Shown piece by piece: positions 34,953-45,744 of a stretch of DNA of 64,000 nt. This stretch comes from Bromus sterilis. Lineage: Eukaryota > Streptophyta > Magnoliopsida > Poales > Poaceae. Made by a program: the position numbers and the translations under genes. The notes beneath the pieces were generated by a model. It was not told where the DNA came from. It saw only the letters and a list, made by a program, of their open reading frames with translations, and did no database searches. The stretch lies in contig OX465595.1 of NCBI GenBank assembly GCA_950022295.1, positions 434,676,270 through 434,740,269 on the forward strand. Reading direction: 5' to 3'. The number at the start of each line of letters is the position of its first letter. The stretch's first letter is position 1.

Positions 34953-35357
34953 TTATTTGCTCGCGCGGTGGTGTCTTATTTGGATTTGCTTTAACTTCAC
35001 CGACCAGCCTCGCACCGTGCAGGAGTACGTCGGGGTTAGGGTCCAAAGCCCCGCGTACATAGGATATAGTCCGGCGGATGACCTCTCTGTTGAGTTTGAA
35101 AGATGGGCTATGAAGTGTCGGATAGCCTCGGTGGAGCGTTCCCTAACAAGGTTCCCGCCACCCTGGAGATCCGTGCGTGTAGTGTAACACAAGTGCACCC
35201 CTGTAGGGAAGATTAATCTATTCGAATAGCCGTGTCCACAGTAACAGGACACTTTATGCTGAAGCTGGATCCTACCACTACAAACTATTATTATTAAACT
35301 GTATGGTTCCGGGTTTTCTTCCTCGCGTGGATGTCGAGGAGGTGAACTCGGAGGCAT
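34953..35357 (-). other. 134-codon frame, antisense in the outer LTR
   Basis: This is the counterpart of 29789-30193. It has the same length and start (MPPSSPPRHPREEENPEPYS) and the same last ten residues, with about a dozen substitutions in between. A second pair of 80-codon frames (30313-30555 plus, 34593-34835 minus) is likewise open in both copies. Confidence 0.3.
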
Positions 35358-35668
35358 TGCTAATTATTACAACTTACTATTATACAATGTTGCAGCAACT
35401 TCTGCTGCATTGTTACTTTATGCTTTATATAAATTGTTGGCTGATTCTTACCTCATGCTGCAAGACATCGTCGGAAGATGCTAGTCTTCGTTAGGCCTAG
35501 CTTCTTACCCTTATTCTGATTTCTATCTTGCAGTCCACTATATACAGCCTCTTCTTTCCGTTGATACAATGCATAATGCTTAGTAGCGGACGTAAGACTC
35601 GCGGGTATGCTAGATACTCACCTACTTTATTTTCCCCTTTTATTGTTTTGCCTGATCGGCCGCTGCAG

Positions 35669-35780
35669 TCGACGTTGGAGCCTTGGAGCCCGGGAGCAGG
35701 AGATCCCCGATGTCGACCACCGCAACGTGAAGATCCCCGATGCCTTCTATGACGTCGAGTTCCCCTTTGACCAGGAGTAG
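35669..35780 (+). other. Exon-like 3' segment in the outer LTR
   Basis: After CCGCTGCAG a frame leads to FYDVEFPFDQE and a stop at 35778-35780. Relative to the inner copy it carries about 35 extra bases, including a second GATCCCCGATG. The segment's start is therefore in another phase while the C-terminus is kept. Confidence 0.3.
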
Positions 35781-36076
35781 TTTGGAGGTACCCAGGCAGG
35801 AGGCCTCGCCTTTTCGATCGTTGTTGTTTTTGTGCTAGCCTTCTTAAGGCAACCTTGTATCCTTGTGTCTGTACTCAGATACTATTGCTTCCGCTGACTT
35901 GCGCTCTCGAGCTGTTGTATTCGAGCCCTCGTGGCCCCTGGCTTGTATTAAACAGCTTGTATTATTTTATTTGTAGAGTTGTGTTGTGATATCTCACCGT
36001 GAGTCCCTGATCTCGATCGTGTACCTTGCGTGTATGATTACTGTACACGGTCTGATTTTGGGGGCGTCACAAAAAT

Positions 36077-36608
36077 CATCGTGGGTTGTTGTCCCTTGCC
36101 CACCTTCTCGGCTTCTCGGAGCATGTCCTCTTCCCTGCTCAAGAGATCGCATCATCCTCAATGGTCTCATCGCAAACCAGCTTCACCTTCACGTTGTTCA
36201 TGGATGAAGTTAGCGTAGTGGCGGCACCAAGAGATGTGGTTGCAACAGTGCCAGCAGAGGAGGAACAAAGGGGAGCCACGGCCACGGGCGAGTGCTAGGG
36301 GGTGTCGGGGTAGAAGCCAAAAAGAAGGTGTGCATGTCGCTCAGGCTAACCCTAGCGTGTGAGACGCACCATGAAGGCCTCCTGCTTGCGCGGCTAGGGC
36401 ATGAATAGAGGCCAGTTCATGTTCTTCTTTGAAGATGTGCGTGTGGGGGTTTTTAGTTACCGGTTTGGTGCTGATTTTTATCGTACCATTGAGCGAGCGA
36501 GGGGACAGGAGACGAGCGGAATGTGTGGGAGGTGGATGAAACAGGAGCGAAATGCTCGACCAACGGATGAGGAAACCTTATGTTTGTTTTAGATGGTAGA
36601 GATAGAGA
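36077..36608 (-). pseudogene. Coding-like remnant, right half
   Basis: The minus strand carries open stretches such as SSMNNVKVKLVCDETIEDDA followed by a stop (36212 down to about 36150). In another frame it reads REEDMLREAEKVGKGQQPTM, running to the LTR border at 36077. This is continuous with 27120 once the solo LTRs are removed. GC content and codon-like texture suggest a captured gene piece. I cannot assign it, and frames disagree. Confidence 0.3.
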
Positions 36609-36666
36609 TCATGTAATATATCCGAGTCTAATACAATTTGCGGGGTTCCAGTTTGTTGTTGTTGTT

Positions 36667-38167
36667 TTTTAACCGGGCACATTTTACCTTTCCATTAATT
36701 GAGATCAACAGGAATACAACGGGTCCGAGACCAGATTCGGTTCAGAGAGAAATAAGGAAAAGGGGGATAAATGTGATCACGGTTGCTGGGAAACCCACGA
36801 CCTAAAGATTAGCATTTGAATCCCAGCCATGGGGAAAAACCCAGCAATCCTACCCATCTAACCTAACCAGTAATAGATTAGCCTTACATGACAAACATCA
36901 TCCACCAAAGTTCCAGCCTAAAACATGGTGACAAACTAGTAACTAGACAGTTCATCGAAGCGCAAAATGAAGCCAGCAACGCCACCATCTCCCTGGCGAG
37001 CCTTCCCCGATAGATGCAGAAAGTCAGGTCTCCTTCTTGATCGCACTATCGCAGATCCTCATCATCTGGCATGCATTGTCCTTCAGCATCTCTGCACCCC
37101 TCTTCAAGTCGTCGACGTCCCTTGACTTCTTTTGCATACCTGCCCAGTACATCAAATTGGCACAAACCATGAAGAAAATTTCAAAAGGAGAGCACAATCG
37201 TTTGAACTCAAACATCCCCCCCCCAACTCCGGGAAAATAACATTAACACCACGAAAAGAACTGCCAAATGTTTTTAGGGCAGAGATCAACCAAACACTGA
37301 GGCTATCGTCCTCCAAATTACTCTAGCAACAGGACAACAAAAGAACAAATGTTCCATTGTCTCTCGCTCAAAACAGAAGGTACATCGAGTGTTACCAGGC
37401 CAATTTTTGCGGCTTATCACATCCCTAGTCAAGACTGCATCCTGATGCATTTTCCAAAGAAAAATCTGAATTTTCACAGGAATCTTGCCCCCGCCCCCCA
37501 ATCCATCTAAAATGATATCCATGGAGATTTGAATCCAAGATCCCATAAACAAATTTGGTAGTAAAAGTATTCTTTTTGCCTAACCCCCAGGTAACCACAT
37601 CCTGCTCTTAGGTTGCACACAAACCAGCACACATACTTTTAACATTCTCTCATTGGTTAGCTAGATCCAGGGTAAGCCTCCTTCTAAAGAAGGAACTAGG
37701 ATCATCCTCTAAACCCCGAAGTACAGTGCACTCAGGCTCGGTGCACAACAGGAAGAGATCCTTATACTGATCACACAAAGGAGGTGAGGAACAGTGGCGG
37801 AGCTTGGGCCAAATGGTCGGGGGGGAAAATGTGTTGCTGGGCAGTGTTGGGCCGTTGGTGGGGGGCAAATGGGCCTAAAACCATCGATTTCTGAGACAAA
37901 ATGGCCAAATGGTACTACATTGTTGGTAAAATTTGCTTGGGCTGGGGGGCAGTGGCCCCCCCTGAACTGCACGTAGCTCCGCCAGTGGTGAGGAACCAAG
38001 ACTGTCCAACCACATCTGAGCAATATCCCCAGATTCACCATACTATTTCTCCCAGCCATATAAATGTTGTTAACCTGGAGAATCACTTTGCAGCAACGGG
38101 GTCATGAAACTTCACCTTAACATAAGCCACAGTATCCCTACGAAGATACTTAGCTTTAACCACATCA
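36667..38167 (-). mobile_element. 5'-truncated LINE, interrupted by a hAT MITE
   Basis: The minus strand encodes VVKAKYLRRDTVAYVKVKF near 38150, then IPVKIQIFLWKMHQDAVLTR and the zinc-binding motif CTFCFERETMEHLFFCC (37400 region). A C-terminal part (37215-37024) ends in a stop. The 3' UTR reaches CCGGTTAAAAAAC at about 36667. TTTGTTGTTGTTGTT occurs at both borders (from 36652 and from 38168) and may be the target duplication, though it is a simple repeat. Frameshifts are present. It is a more distant LINE family than the three other copies. Confidence 0.75.
37792..37987. mobile_element. hAT-type MITE with 8-bp TSD
   Basis: Ends are CAGTGGCGGAGCTTGGG and GTAGCTCCGCCAGTG, inverted repeats with minor mismatch. 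The 8-bp duplication GTGAGGAA is perfect (37784-37791, 37988-37995). At 196 bp it is non-coding and lies within the LINE. Confidence 0.92.
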
Positions 38168-38185
38168 TTTGTTGTTGTTGTTGTT

Positions 38186-38578
38186 AAAATTTATACGAAA
38201 TGAAGTCTTTATAAATATGTATCTAGTGTAGCATGTTCATTAGTGTAATGTTGAGCTGAAATGAAAACTTTCTAAATTATGTATGTTTTGAAAAGAAAAC
38301 ATTCTGAATTCTGTAGCGCTAATGTAAACTAGCAAAGTTAATTGGTAGCCGACGCTAATCATCTCAACGCGACTCATCCTCGCACGAACATTGGTTAATC
38401 AACGGCGGTTTTACAAGTATCCTAAACATACTTATTCACTGGGCGTACTAGTTATCGCGAGCAACCAACCATGTAGAGGTCGAAAGTTCGACTTCTCACG
38501 ACGCCTATCTTTACTCTCTATATATAATCCCCTACTAACAGCTGGGCCAGTACTTGATGTCTATGCATTTATTCTATA
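38186..38578. other. No gene seen
   Basis: AT-rich sequence followed by mixed-composition sequence. It ends in TATTCTATA, which is the target duplication of the next element. Confidence 0.4.
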
Positions 38579-39366
38579 GAGAACGTATCATGTGCAACAA
38601 GAGAATCTGTGCACCAGGTGCACCAGTCAGTTCTGAGCCGTTTGATGGATGAGGAAGGGACAAGATCAGACGTATCATGTGCAACAAGAGAATCTGTGCA
38701 CCAGGTGCACCAGTCAGTTCTGAGCCGTTTGATGGATGAGGAAGGGACAAGATCAGCCTATAGGCTGGGCTACTAACAAGTTTACAAAATGATCCTTATA
38801 CTACCATTAAATCAAGCGAACTCAGCAGCATTTTTCCAAACTTATATTTGACATCTTGCTTCTTGAGCAAACATCATTTATAGTATAATTTATGTTGGTT
38901 CTTCCAACATCAAAAAGTGCATGATATTTATTTAATAGTGAATTTCTGATGCCAACAGTAGTTTTATCATAAAAAATTGCATGATATGCATTTTTGTTGG
39001 TGCTTCCAATTGCATGAAGTTATTTATTTTTGTTGGTAAAAATTGCAAGTTCGCTGCTGCAAAAATAGTTCCATGTCAACACAAAAGAGAAAATCACGTT
39101 ATTTATTGTTGAAGCACATTTGAAGTCTTAACAAAGTTGAGTTCTCCACGGAAGAGCTATAGCGTTCGGCAAGGACTGGCCCATTTTTGCCATTCTGTAT
39201 AACATGAGGATCATTCTAGAAATGTGCTAGGGATCAACAATAAATATATGTCAGCAGCCCAACGCCCCTGTAACTGAATCTTGTCCTTTCCTTCTAAATC
39301 AAACGGTCAAGCACTGGCTGGTGCACCTGGTGCACCAGTCCGCTTGTTGCATAGGATACATTCTCC
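38579..39366. mobile_element. Mutator-type miniature element with 9-bp TSD
   Basis: Ends GAGAACGTATCATGTGC and GCATAGGATACATTCTCC open inverted repeats of about 90 bp that include TGCACCAGGTGCACCAG. A perfect 9-bp duplication TATTCTATA (38570-38578, 39367-39375) is diagnostic of the Mutator superfamily. The left repeat is present twice in tandem with period 87 bp (38583 and 38670). The middle is AT-rich with TTGTTGGT(G)CTTCCAA motifs and no coding. Confidence 0.85.
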
Positions 39367-39539
39367 TATTCTATATCTATACCCCTAATAATAATAAAAG
39401 AAGGTGGCTTTCTTAGTTCGTTTTAGTGTTTTTTGCTAAAAAGCCCCTTCCTTTTAGCTAAATAAAACCGCAGTCTTACTTTTAAGGAAAGAAAAAATGA
39501 TTCGTTGTTTTTTTCTATACCGGGCCACTTTTTGTTGGG

Positions 39540-39860
39540 CTATAACTGTTGGAAAGAGGACTTGGCCCGACTCTGTACTCGCTCGCAGAGGAAAATCACA
39601 GCGAGAAGTCAGCGCACGAAGGAAAATCCCATCCCCGCACGCATCGGTCGTCTCCTCCGCCGCCACGCCCCCACACGCTGGCACGCCGCCACCCGCGTCG
39701 ACGCCCGCCGCCACGGTCGACATGCCTCTCCGCCATCTCCCTCTGGATTTCCTTTAGGCTGCCCATTTCTGCTTCCCCTCCCCACCCTTTCATGGCGCCT
39801 TCTTCAGCGGCTTCAGCGGCGTGTATCTCCAACACGTTGGGCAAGCAAATACTACCATGA
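39540..39860 (+). promoter_or_regulatory. GC-rich 5'-gene-like fragment
   Basis: A CCGCC-rich stretch with many CGCC/CACC triplets and an ATG at 39721 (MPLRHLPLDFL then stop) stands out from the AT-rich surroundings. It resembles the 5' end of a cereal gene on the plus strand. No protein family is recognisable. Confidence 0.25.
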
Positions 39861-42679
39861 AACGGGAAGAACGAAAAATCCACTATAAGTAAAAGCTTGT
39901 AAATGACATGGAATGTGATAAGAGAACCAAACCGTTAGTTCATAAGTTTAGAACCATGCAAGAGCAGGAAGTCACATAATACAAATGGGAGAATAAAGTA
40001 GGAATATAGATGTTCACTGGCACACTGGATGTTTGAAACAAAAGCAACACCACAAAGGTCCAAGTGGTATGGTACATATAAGCCTAGATAGAGGGAAATG
40101 CGTATGGCATGGTCCAAGTTTTTTCGAGGATCGTAAGAACATGTGGTAGCTGCAAAAAAGAACATGAATGATGGTTAAAAGGTGCTCGTCTTTGGAGTTG
40201 GCAAAGTAAAAAAAATGTAAATGGGCTTACATTTGTTCGTAGATTCAGTCCTTGAAGTGTAAAACACGGCAAGCAGTGTGAGGGTATACGGGCTGGTTCA
40301 TTGGAAAAGCATCAGACATGAACAATGGTATATCTATAAATGTTGGAAGCATAGGAGATAAAAGGCATTACTCGTTTAGTGTTTGTTCGGCTGTCAGTGG
40401 TAAGGGGGGATACGTTCGGTGAAAGCATCCTATGGTAAAATGATTCATATGAAAAAAGTATGAGACCAATATTCGTAAGCATGCAAGATGATATGTATCT
40501 CTATAGAAATGTAATTGAGAACAGTGGAAAAACACCCTCCTAACGGACAATGCGGATGCACGTGTAGGCATGGAGGTGCAAACGGCTCACCTGGAGGTAA
40601 GAACGTGTTGGCTATTATTATTTTTAGTGGCACCGTCATTATTTATTGAAAGCAATGGGAATTACTGACTGTAAAAGCATATGATTGTGTAGAACAGCAG
40701 GACACAGAACGTAGATCGAAATATTTAAACTATAACACTGGAGAAATAACTTTTTAGGTTTTCTATAGAAGAATTTTTTTAATTAAAATAGCAAAACAGT
40801 TGAACTGTTGCTTTTTAGTATAGGCTTCAATTCTCAGTTTCAGTTAAATGACATTGCTTTTTCAAGGAGAAAGAAAAGGATCAGATCAAATTAGGTGGCG
40901 TTTCTTTGAAAATATGAATTTACCATGCCCGTGGAAAAAATGTAGACTACATTAGCAGCAATTAAAGTGGCACAATGGAAGATCACATTTAGTACAGCCA
41001 TACCGATAAGCAACTGTCTATTTACAACTACGTTGTCCAAAATACTTAGATTCCGAATAGAAACATCTCCTGCTCAGAACAATGAAAAGGTCAGTAATTA
41101 ACGATCTAAGAGAATGGGAAACGCCGAAAAGAATGGGAAAGGCAGCAAATATATAGAATGAATATTAAGATTATACCTAGGAATCTAAAAAGACCATATC
41201 TGTATGTTTGATTGCGCCATGATCAGTTCCACCACGATGCTGCCACAGTAGAGAGACGTAGACTCGAATGCGCCAGATGGTTTGCACCAAAGATTTTTTG
41301 CTTTATAATGTACAGCTGCAATATATCCTGATAAAAAATTACCACACATTTGTGAAAACACACACGATACAATCCTCGTTTCTTTTCTCTTAGCATGGAT
41401 TTGAAACCAGTGCAAACTTGGCAGCATATATGTTAACCTAATAAATGTTTTTTGAGAAAAAAGAGAGAATTGATTATGATATTCAAAAGCTAAAGTGCCA
41501 CAAATCTCAAAACAGTTTTCAAGTAACTAAATAAGCATCATGGAGTTCTCCAAACAGATTTTCTTTCCAATCAGTTCAAAAGATACCAAGCCTAACATTG
41601 TGCATCAAGGGAACGGAAGTAAGAACATGCAGAAAATAGATCTAAACATGTCACAACATACTCAAATAACATGAATTTGCTAAGCAGAGGTGCATAATTT
41701 CATTTATCATCAGTTTTTAGCATCAGTTTTCATTTGTAAAGAACTTTATACATCAAGGGAACAGAAGTAAGAACATGCAGAAAGCTCTGACAACGAATAT
41801 CTGGTGGAAAACATTCCTCACAACTCAAAATTGCTAGAAATTATCCACTTGCATCCACCACTGCATGTCAATATGGGCATACACAGTTGCACAGTATTTC
41901 GTGTAATGCTTCTGAACTATCATGAATAACTCGAACTAACCTTTGCCTGGGACAATTATAACTAGTGCTGCTTTACAGTTGTGGAAGCAATACTGACGGA
42001 CACTTCCCTACAACACACTATAGTAAAAAGAAAAAGTTAAAGATGGACTTGATCATAAGACTTCACTTATGTGCGGGAATAAAATATGATGGTACGTCAA
42101 ATGGTAGAAACAAAGAAATAACATTGAACATTTTTAGCGCCCATTATGGTCTCGGAACAGATACTCGAGCTATCACATATTCTTTTAACGAGAAACATAC
42201 TTGTTGTTCTTTTCATGCATTAGGTGAAATATTCCTAGCCACAATTAGGCCCGATTCTTGAAACACTTCATTAGATCATGGGCTTAGCAGTCTGCGTTTC
42301 ACAACAAAACTTGAAAAGTAGAAGACTCGGACACAGAAATATGAACACTTGTAGACCTAGTTTCAGATGATTAATAAGTGAGAAAATTTATGTGCTCATA
42401 GATCAAGTATGACATGCAACTGAGCTATGTAACTATGCCAATATTCAAACAAACATATGTAAACTGAACAAGAACAACAAAAGCGCTTTGGCAATACACC
42501 TTTGATGGAGTCTCATATGCAAACGTTATTCTGATGGGATAATGGTAGAATTATGAATCCAAATTACCAGATATTAAAATGTTCACCAAGGCCATGAATG
42601 ACGAAGCTAACTCAGCAGGTCCTTGGGTTATCAATTTTTTCCACGGTTGGAACTGAACTGTGGTTTAGGAGTCATATAC
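39861..42679. other. AT-rich, intron-like sequence
   Basis: Long AT-rich sequence has occasional splice-like borders on the minus strand: TTTTTTGCAG at about 40160 before CTACCACATG, and ACAAATGTAAGCC near 40232. GAACATGCAGAAA with AAGGGAACRGAAGTAA occurs twice (41605-41640 and 41757-41785). I find no coding region I can assign. Confidence 0.35.
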
Positions 42680-42847
42680 CTCTGCATAAGGCTTCAACCA
42701 CGTGTGCCAAGAATGACAGCTGTTAGCTTTAGTCGCTCTGCTTCTCGGCAAATAACCTTTCCAGCATCCCCTTCGGCAATCCTTGCCTTGGTATGAACCT
42801 TGTAAATTTTCCAATCAAAGGCCACATGCATCAGTTCCTTATGGAAA
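42680..42847 (-). pseudogene. Universal stress protein (USP domain) exon fragment
   Basis: On the minus strand, after TTTTCATAG, the 168-bp segment reads HKELMHVAFDWKIYKVHTKA, then RIAEGDAGKVICREAERLKL and AVILGTRG. It ends at a possible donor (AG/GTATAT). This is the ATP-binding half of the plant UspA fold: EGDAGKVICREAERL and ILGTRG match the helix and the G-x-x-G region that contacts nucleotide. A TGA at 42694-42696 stands where plant homologues I know have Arg after TRG, so the fragment is a pseudogene. Only one exon is present. The segment upstream on the minus strand is interrupted 70 bp away by the Copia element. Confidence 0.8.
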
Positions 42848-42917
42848 CTATGAAAAGGAAACAGAACATAGGATTTCATAAAGATGAACACTACACGAGA
42901 AATAGTGCAGGGGGTAC

Positions 42918-44673
42918 TGTTGGATATATGCTCTAGAGGCAAATAATATATGATTATTCCAATATATCTAAGCAAGTTCATAACCAGTTTCATACCGTGC
43001 TAGAACTGCGTCAGTGAAACAATGATGCAGGTGTGGTATAGAAACCCCCAGAGTTCCTAGTTAGCCTCTACATCGATAACTAGTTCATGGTCAACATGAT
43101 GATCGTGGTTTCGCGATCATGGACAATTAAGTCTCTTGACTATGAGGTCACCTCACGGGTTAAGTGACGTGATGAACATTACCCAAAGTAAGCATTACAG
43201 CATGATCAAATCTTATGAAGGTTCAGTGTTGTAATTACAGAACGTGGTAGACCGTTCCTTTGACCGTGAGTACGTGCATAATCACTATCTTCCCGGATGC
43301 TTTGACTTACATCCCACCACCTGACTGAAATATGCGGGTCATAACGGTTGTATCTTAGGTATTCCGTGGAGATACGTTGAGGAGTATTGTTTACAAGAGC
43401 GGGATTTGTCAATCCATGTAATGGATAGATACTCGGGGCCCACTCGGTGAGATTCCATCCATAAAGCTGCGCAGCGTGTGACTAGGTCACGGGGATGAAT
43501 ATCACGGGAACGAGTGAATAAGGATTTGTTCAGAACGAGGTTGAACCAGACATAGGATGTCATTGATCGAATCTCGAAACAATCCAGTATCGTTGACAAA
43601 GGGAATGCTATACGGCGTAAGGTCCAATCGGTGTTGATATCCGGAATGCACAGGGGTCATTATGGGCATCCAGGTCCCGCTGATGATCATTGACCATAGC
43701 CTCTGCGAGGTCATGACTGGAGTGTTCTCGGACCGTAGGGTAACACACTTAAGGGCGCGATGAAATCGGAGACCTTTTCGGAACCATCGGAGCAACCAGA
43801 GAATAAAGGAAACAATATCGGAGAAGTACCGTGTTGAACCGAAACAAGTTCGGAGTGAGCCGGAAGAGTTTCCGGAGCACCGGGAGATGGAATAATATGT
43901 TTTAGTTATTAATTAATTTAATTAATAATTAAAATCATTTTATTTCTAATTAATATGTGCTATGGGCCTTAGTGGAGAAAAAGGCCCATTAGGGGAAAAT
44001 AAAAAGGGAAAAAAGAAAAAGAAAAGGGGGGGGAGGCACCATGGGCCCTAGGGCCCATGAGGGGTGCGCCCCCTCTCCCCCCTTGGCCGGCCAACCCCCC
44101 CTTTGCAAAGGGTTTAGTCCCACATTGCTAAGGGAGGAGGGTTGACTCCCTTCCCCCAGCCTATATATAGATGGGCAGGGTGCACATAATTAATACACAG
44201 AAATTCGTGAGAAATTAAATATAACTCCGAATTGAGATCGGTTTTCTCCGGTCTCCTCCCCTCTCTTGTCTCTTCCACGATGGACTCCCTAGTGTGAGTC
44301 TATAGTGGAATTGAGGCTTCTCTGCTAGAATCGGAGACCGTCGTGCTGCCGAAGCTCCGTCCGGAGGTCTGCTTCCGCCACCTCCGCTGGATCGGAGAAC
44401 GGAGGTCGTCATCCAGTCTCGTACGTGTGCGAGTACTACGAGGTGCTGCACGTGTGGCACTACACCCATCCGGGTGCTCAACACAGCCAGGGGGCTGTGA
44501 AACTTAATCGGCTACATCAACCACGTTTGCGGGAACGTTTCCCGCGCAACGGACTACACCCCGAGGTATGTTATTTCCGCACTACTGTCCGTTACGGTAA
44601 TACGGCTAGCTAGATCTTGGGTTAAGGGAACGCTAGTTAGAAAAATTTGTGTTTTCTGCTGCGAACCCCAACA
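42918..44673 (+). repeat. 5' LTR of the Copia-type element
   Basis: It begins TGTTGGATATATGCTCTAG and ends GCGAACCCCAACA. A TATA box (CCTATATATAGATGGG, near 44160) is followed by the transcribed leader. Open frames on the minus strand here are duplicated in the 3' LTR and are by-products. Confidence 0.95.
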
Positions 44674-44674
44674 G

Positions 44675-44686
44675 TGGTATCATAAG
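44675..44686 (+). promoter_or_regulatory. Primer-binding site
   Basis: TGGTATCATAAG begins one base after the LTR. The first eight bases match the initiator tRNA-Met complement; later bases deviate from the usual TGGTATCAGAGC, which is common in Triticeae Copia elements. Confidence 0.75.
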
Positions 44687-45744
44687 CTAGGTCTATGCTT
44701 AGTATTACTGTACGGATAGAACACATCGGGGATGTGGGCGTTGATTGTATGATTGTTACCCTCTCACGTGTACTTGTTCACATCTGCGGCATTGTTTGAT
44801 GAAGCGGCCCCCGACCGACTTTACGCGTACTCTTACGCGAGACTGGTTCCACGCTTGACATGCGGCTTGTACCGTATAAAGTGGCTGGGGGGGTGTCTGT
44901 CTCTCTACTTTAGTGGATGTGGCATTTGCAAAGGAGGGCCCCGTGCGGGGTGTAATAGAGACAATCGTATGGTTGACGTTGTGGTTAACTCGTAGGTTAA
45001 AACCTGTTTAACTATGAAAGCCCTAGCAGCCACGTAAAACTTGCAATATACAACTAGACCGTCTAAATCTTGTATTGCTAAGTGGGGGCTATCATTTGTT
45101 TGTTTGTGATGTAGTGATAGCTTTGCTATGTGTTACTAGTAAGTAGTAATCGTCATCATAAAACAAACTAAAATGAAGACACTGTAGACTTAGTGTTGCC
45201 ATAGCCCAGACATCTTAAAACTTGCTAGTATAGGATACACGACGGTAGCATGTGATAAGATGATCCCTTAACAAAGCCAAACACAAGTATTCTACCGAAG
45301 TGTGCACCGCCTGGAAGGTTCTCCCATATGGCTTTATGCTCCGTACATACCAGAGTTGTCCTACATATTAAATGGAGTTCGCATGAGGTTGGGTTCGGCG
45401 AGCCTGGCATATGCAGATATGGCCTTGCTGAACAGCATATAACATGGAGGTTAATTTGGCGAGCCTAGCATATGCAGATATGGCCTCGGAATACTAGAGA
45501 TCGAAAGATCGAGCATGAGTCACAGTACATATAAGATAATATGATCGCACAATTGTTGTCTACCTTTGAAACTGACCCGTCGGCCGTGTGATATTCGAGG
45601 TCGGGCAATGAATCTGGATCATGTAATCACTAAAACTTCTAAGGGATGAAATGTTTTGGTGCGAGCTCATATATAATATGATTATATGAACTCATTGTTG
45701 TGAACTAGTCTTAATTGTGTTCCTTGCAATTATGTTTGTAGAAA

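Larger units (their letters stand above)
27126..36071 (+). mobile_element. Outer solo LTR (4.6 kb), interrupted by an inner copy
   Basis: The LTR runs TGTAACACCCTCAG at 27126 to GGGGGCGTCACA at 36071 and is flanked by AAAAT on both sides (27121-27125, 36072-36076). It is interrupted from 29115 to 33428 by a second LTR of the same family in opposite orientation. With the inner copy and one ATACA removed, it is 4,627 bp. Its order matches the inner copy: AT-rich start, GC-rich middle (27950-28700), several ACATGTGGG(A/T)CC motifs, then an exon-like 3' half. No gag or pol lies between the ends, so it is a solo LTR, probably of a Gypsy family with very long LTRs. The name is not known to me. Confidence 0.88.
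17914..36608 (-). mobile_element. Putative Helitron enlarged by nested insertions
   Basis: The minus-strand 3' end has the hairpin CCCGTTGCAACACACGGG, CAATTTC and CTAG (17914-17917), with A outside. The candidate 5' end is TCTCTATCTCTACCATC at 36608, with T outside, so both flanks fit the A|T insertion rule. Removing the nested elements (TIR element with solo LTR, LINEs, two solo LTRs) leaves about 2.6-3.8 kb. That remainder contains minus-strand coding-like pieces near 22443-22517, 26985-27120 and 36077-36300. Pairing these two ends is inference: the 3' end is strong, the 5' end rests on a short motif. Confidence 0.45.

Noticed and set aside
27126..36071. Giant foldback or TIR transposon with 4-kb arms
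   Set aside because: The order of the inverted segments does not fit a palindrome. Two separate 5-bp duplications (AAAAT, ATACA) and exact rejoining of the outer halves explain it as nested solo LTRs.
38583..38756. CRISPR-like or satellite array
   Set aside because: Only two 87-bp copies exist, and both are the left terminal repeat of the Mutator-type element, with an inverted partner at 39275-39361.
43206..44613. Open frames within the Copia 5' LTR as genes
   Set aside because: The same frames recur in the 3' LTR (49786-51191). They are LTR sequence without recognisable proteins.
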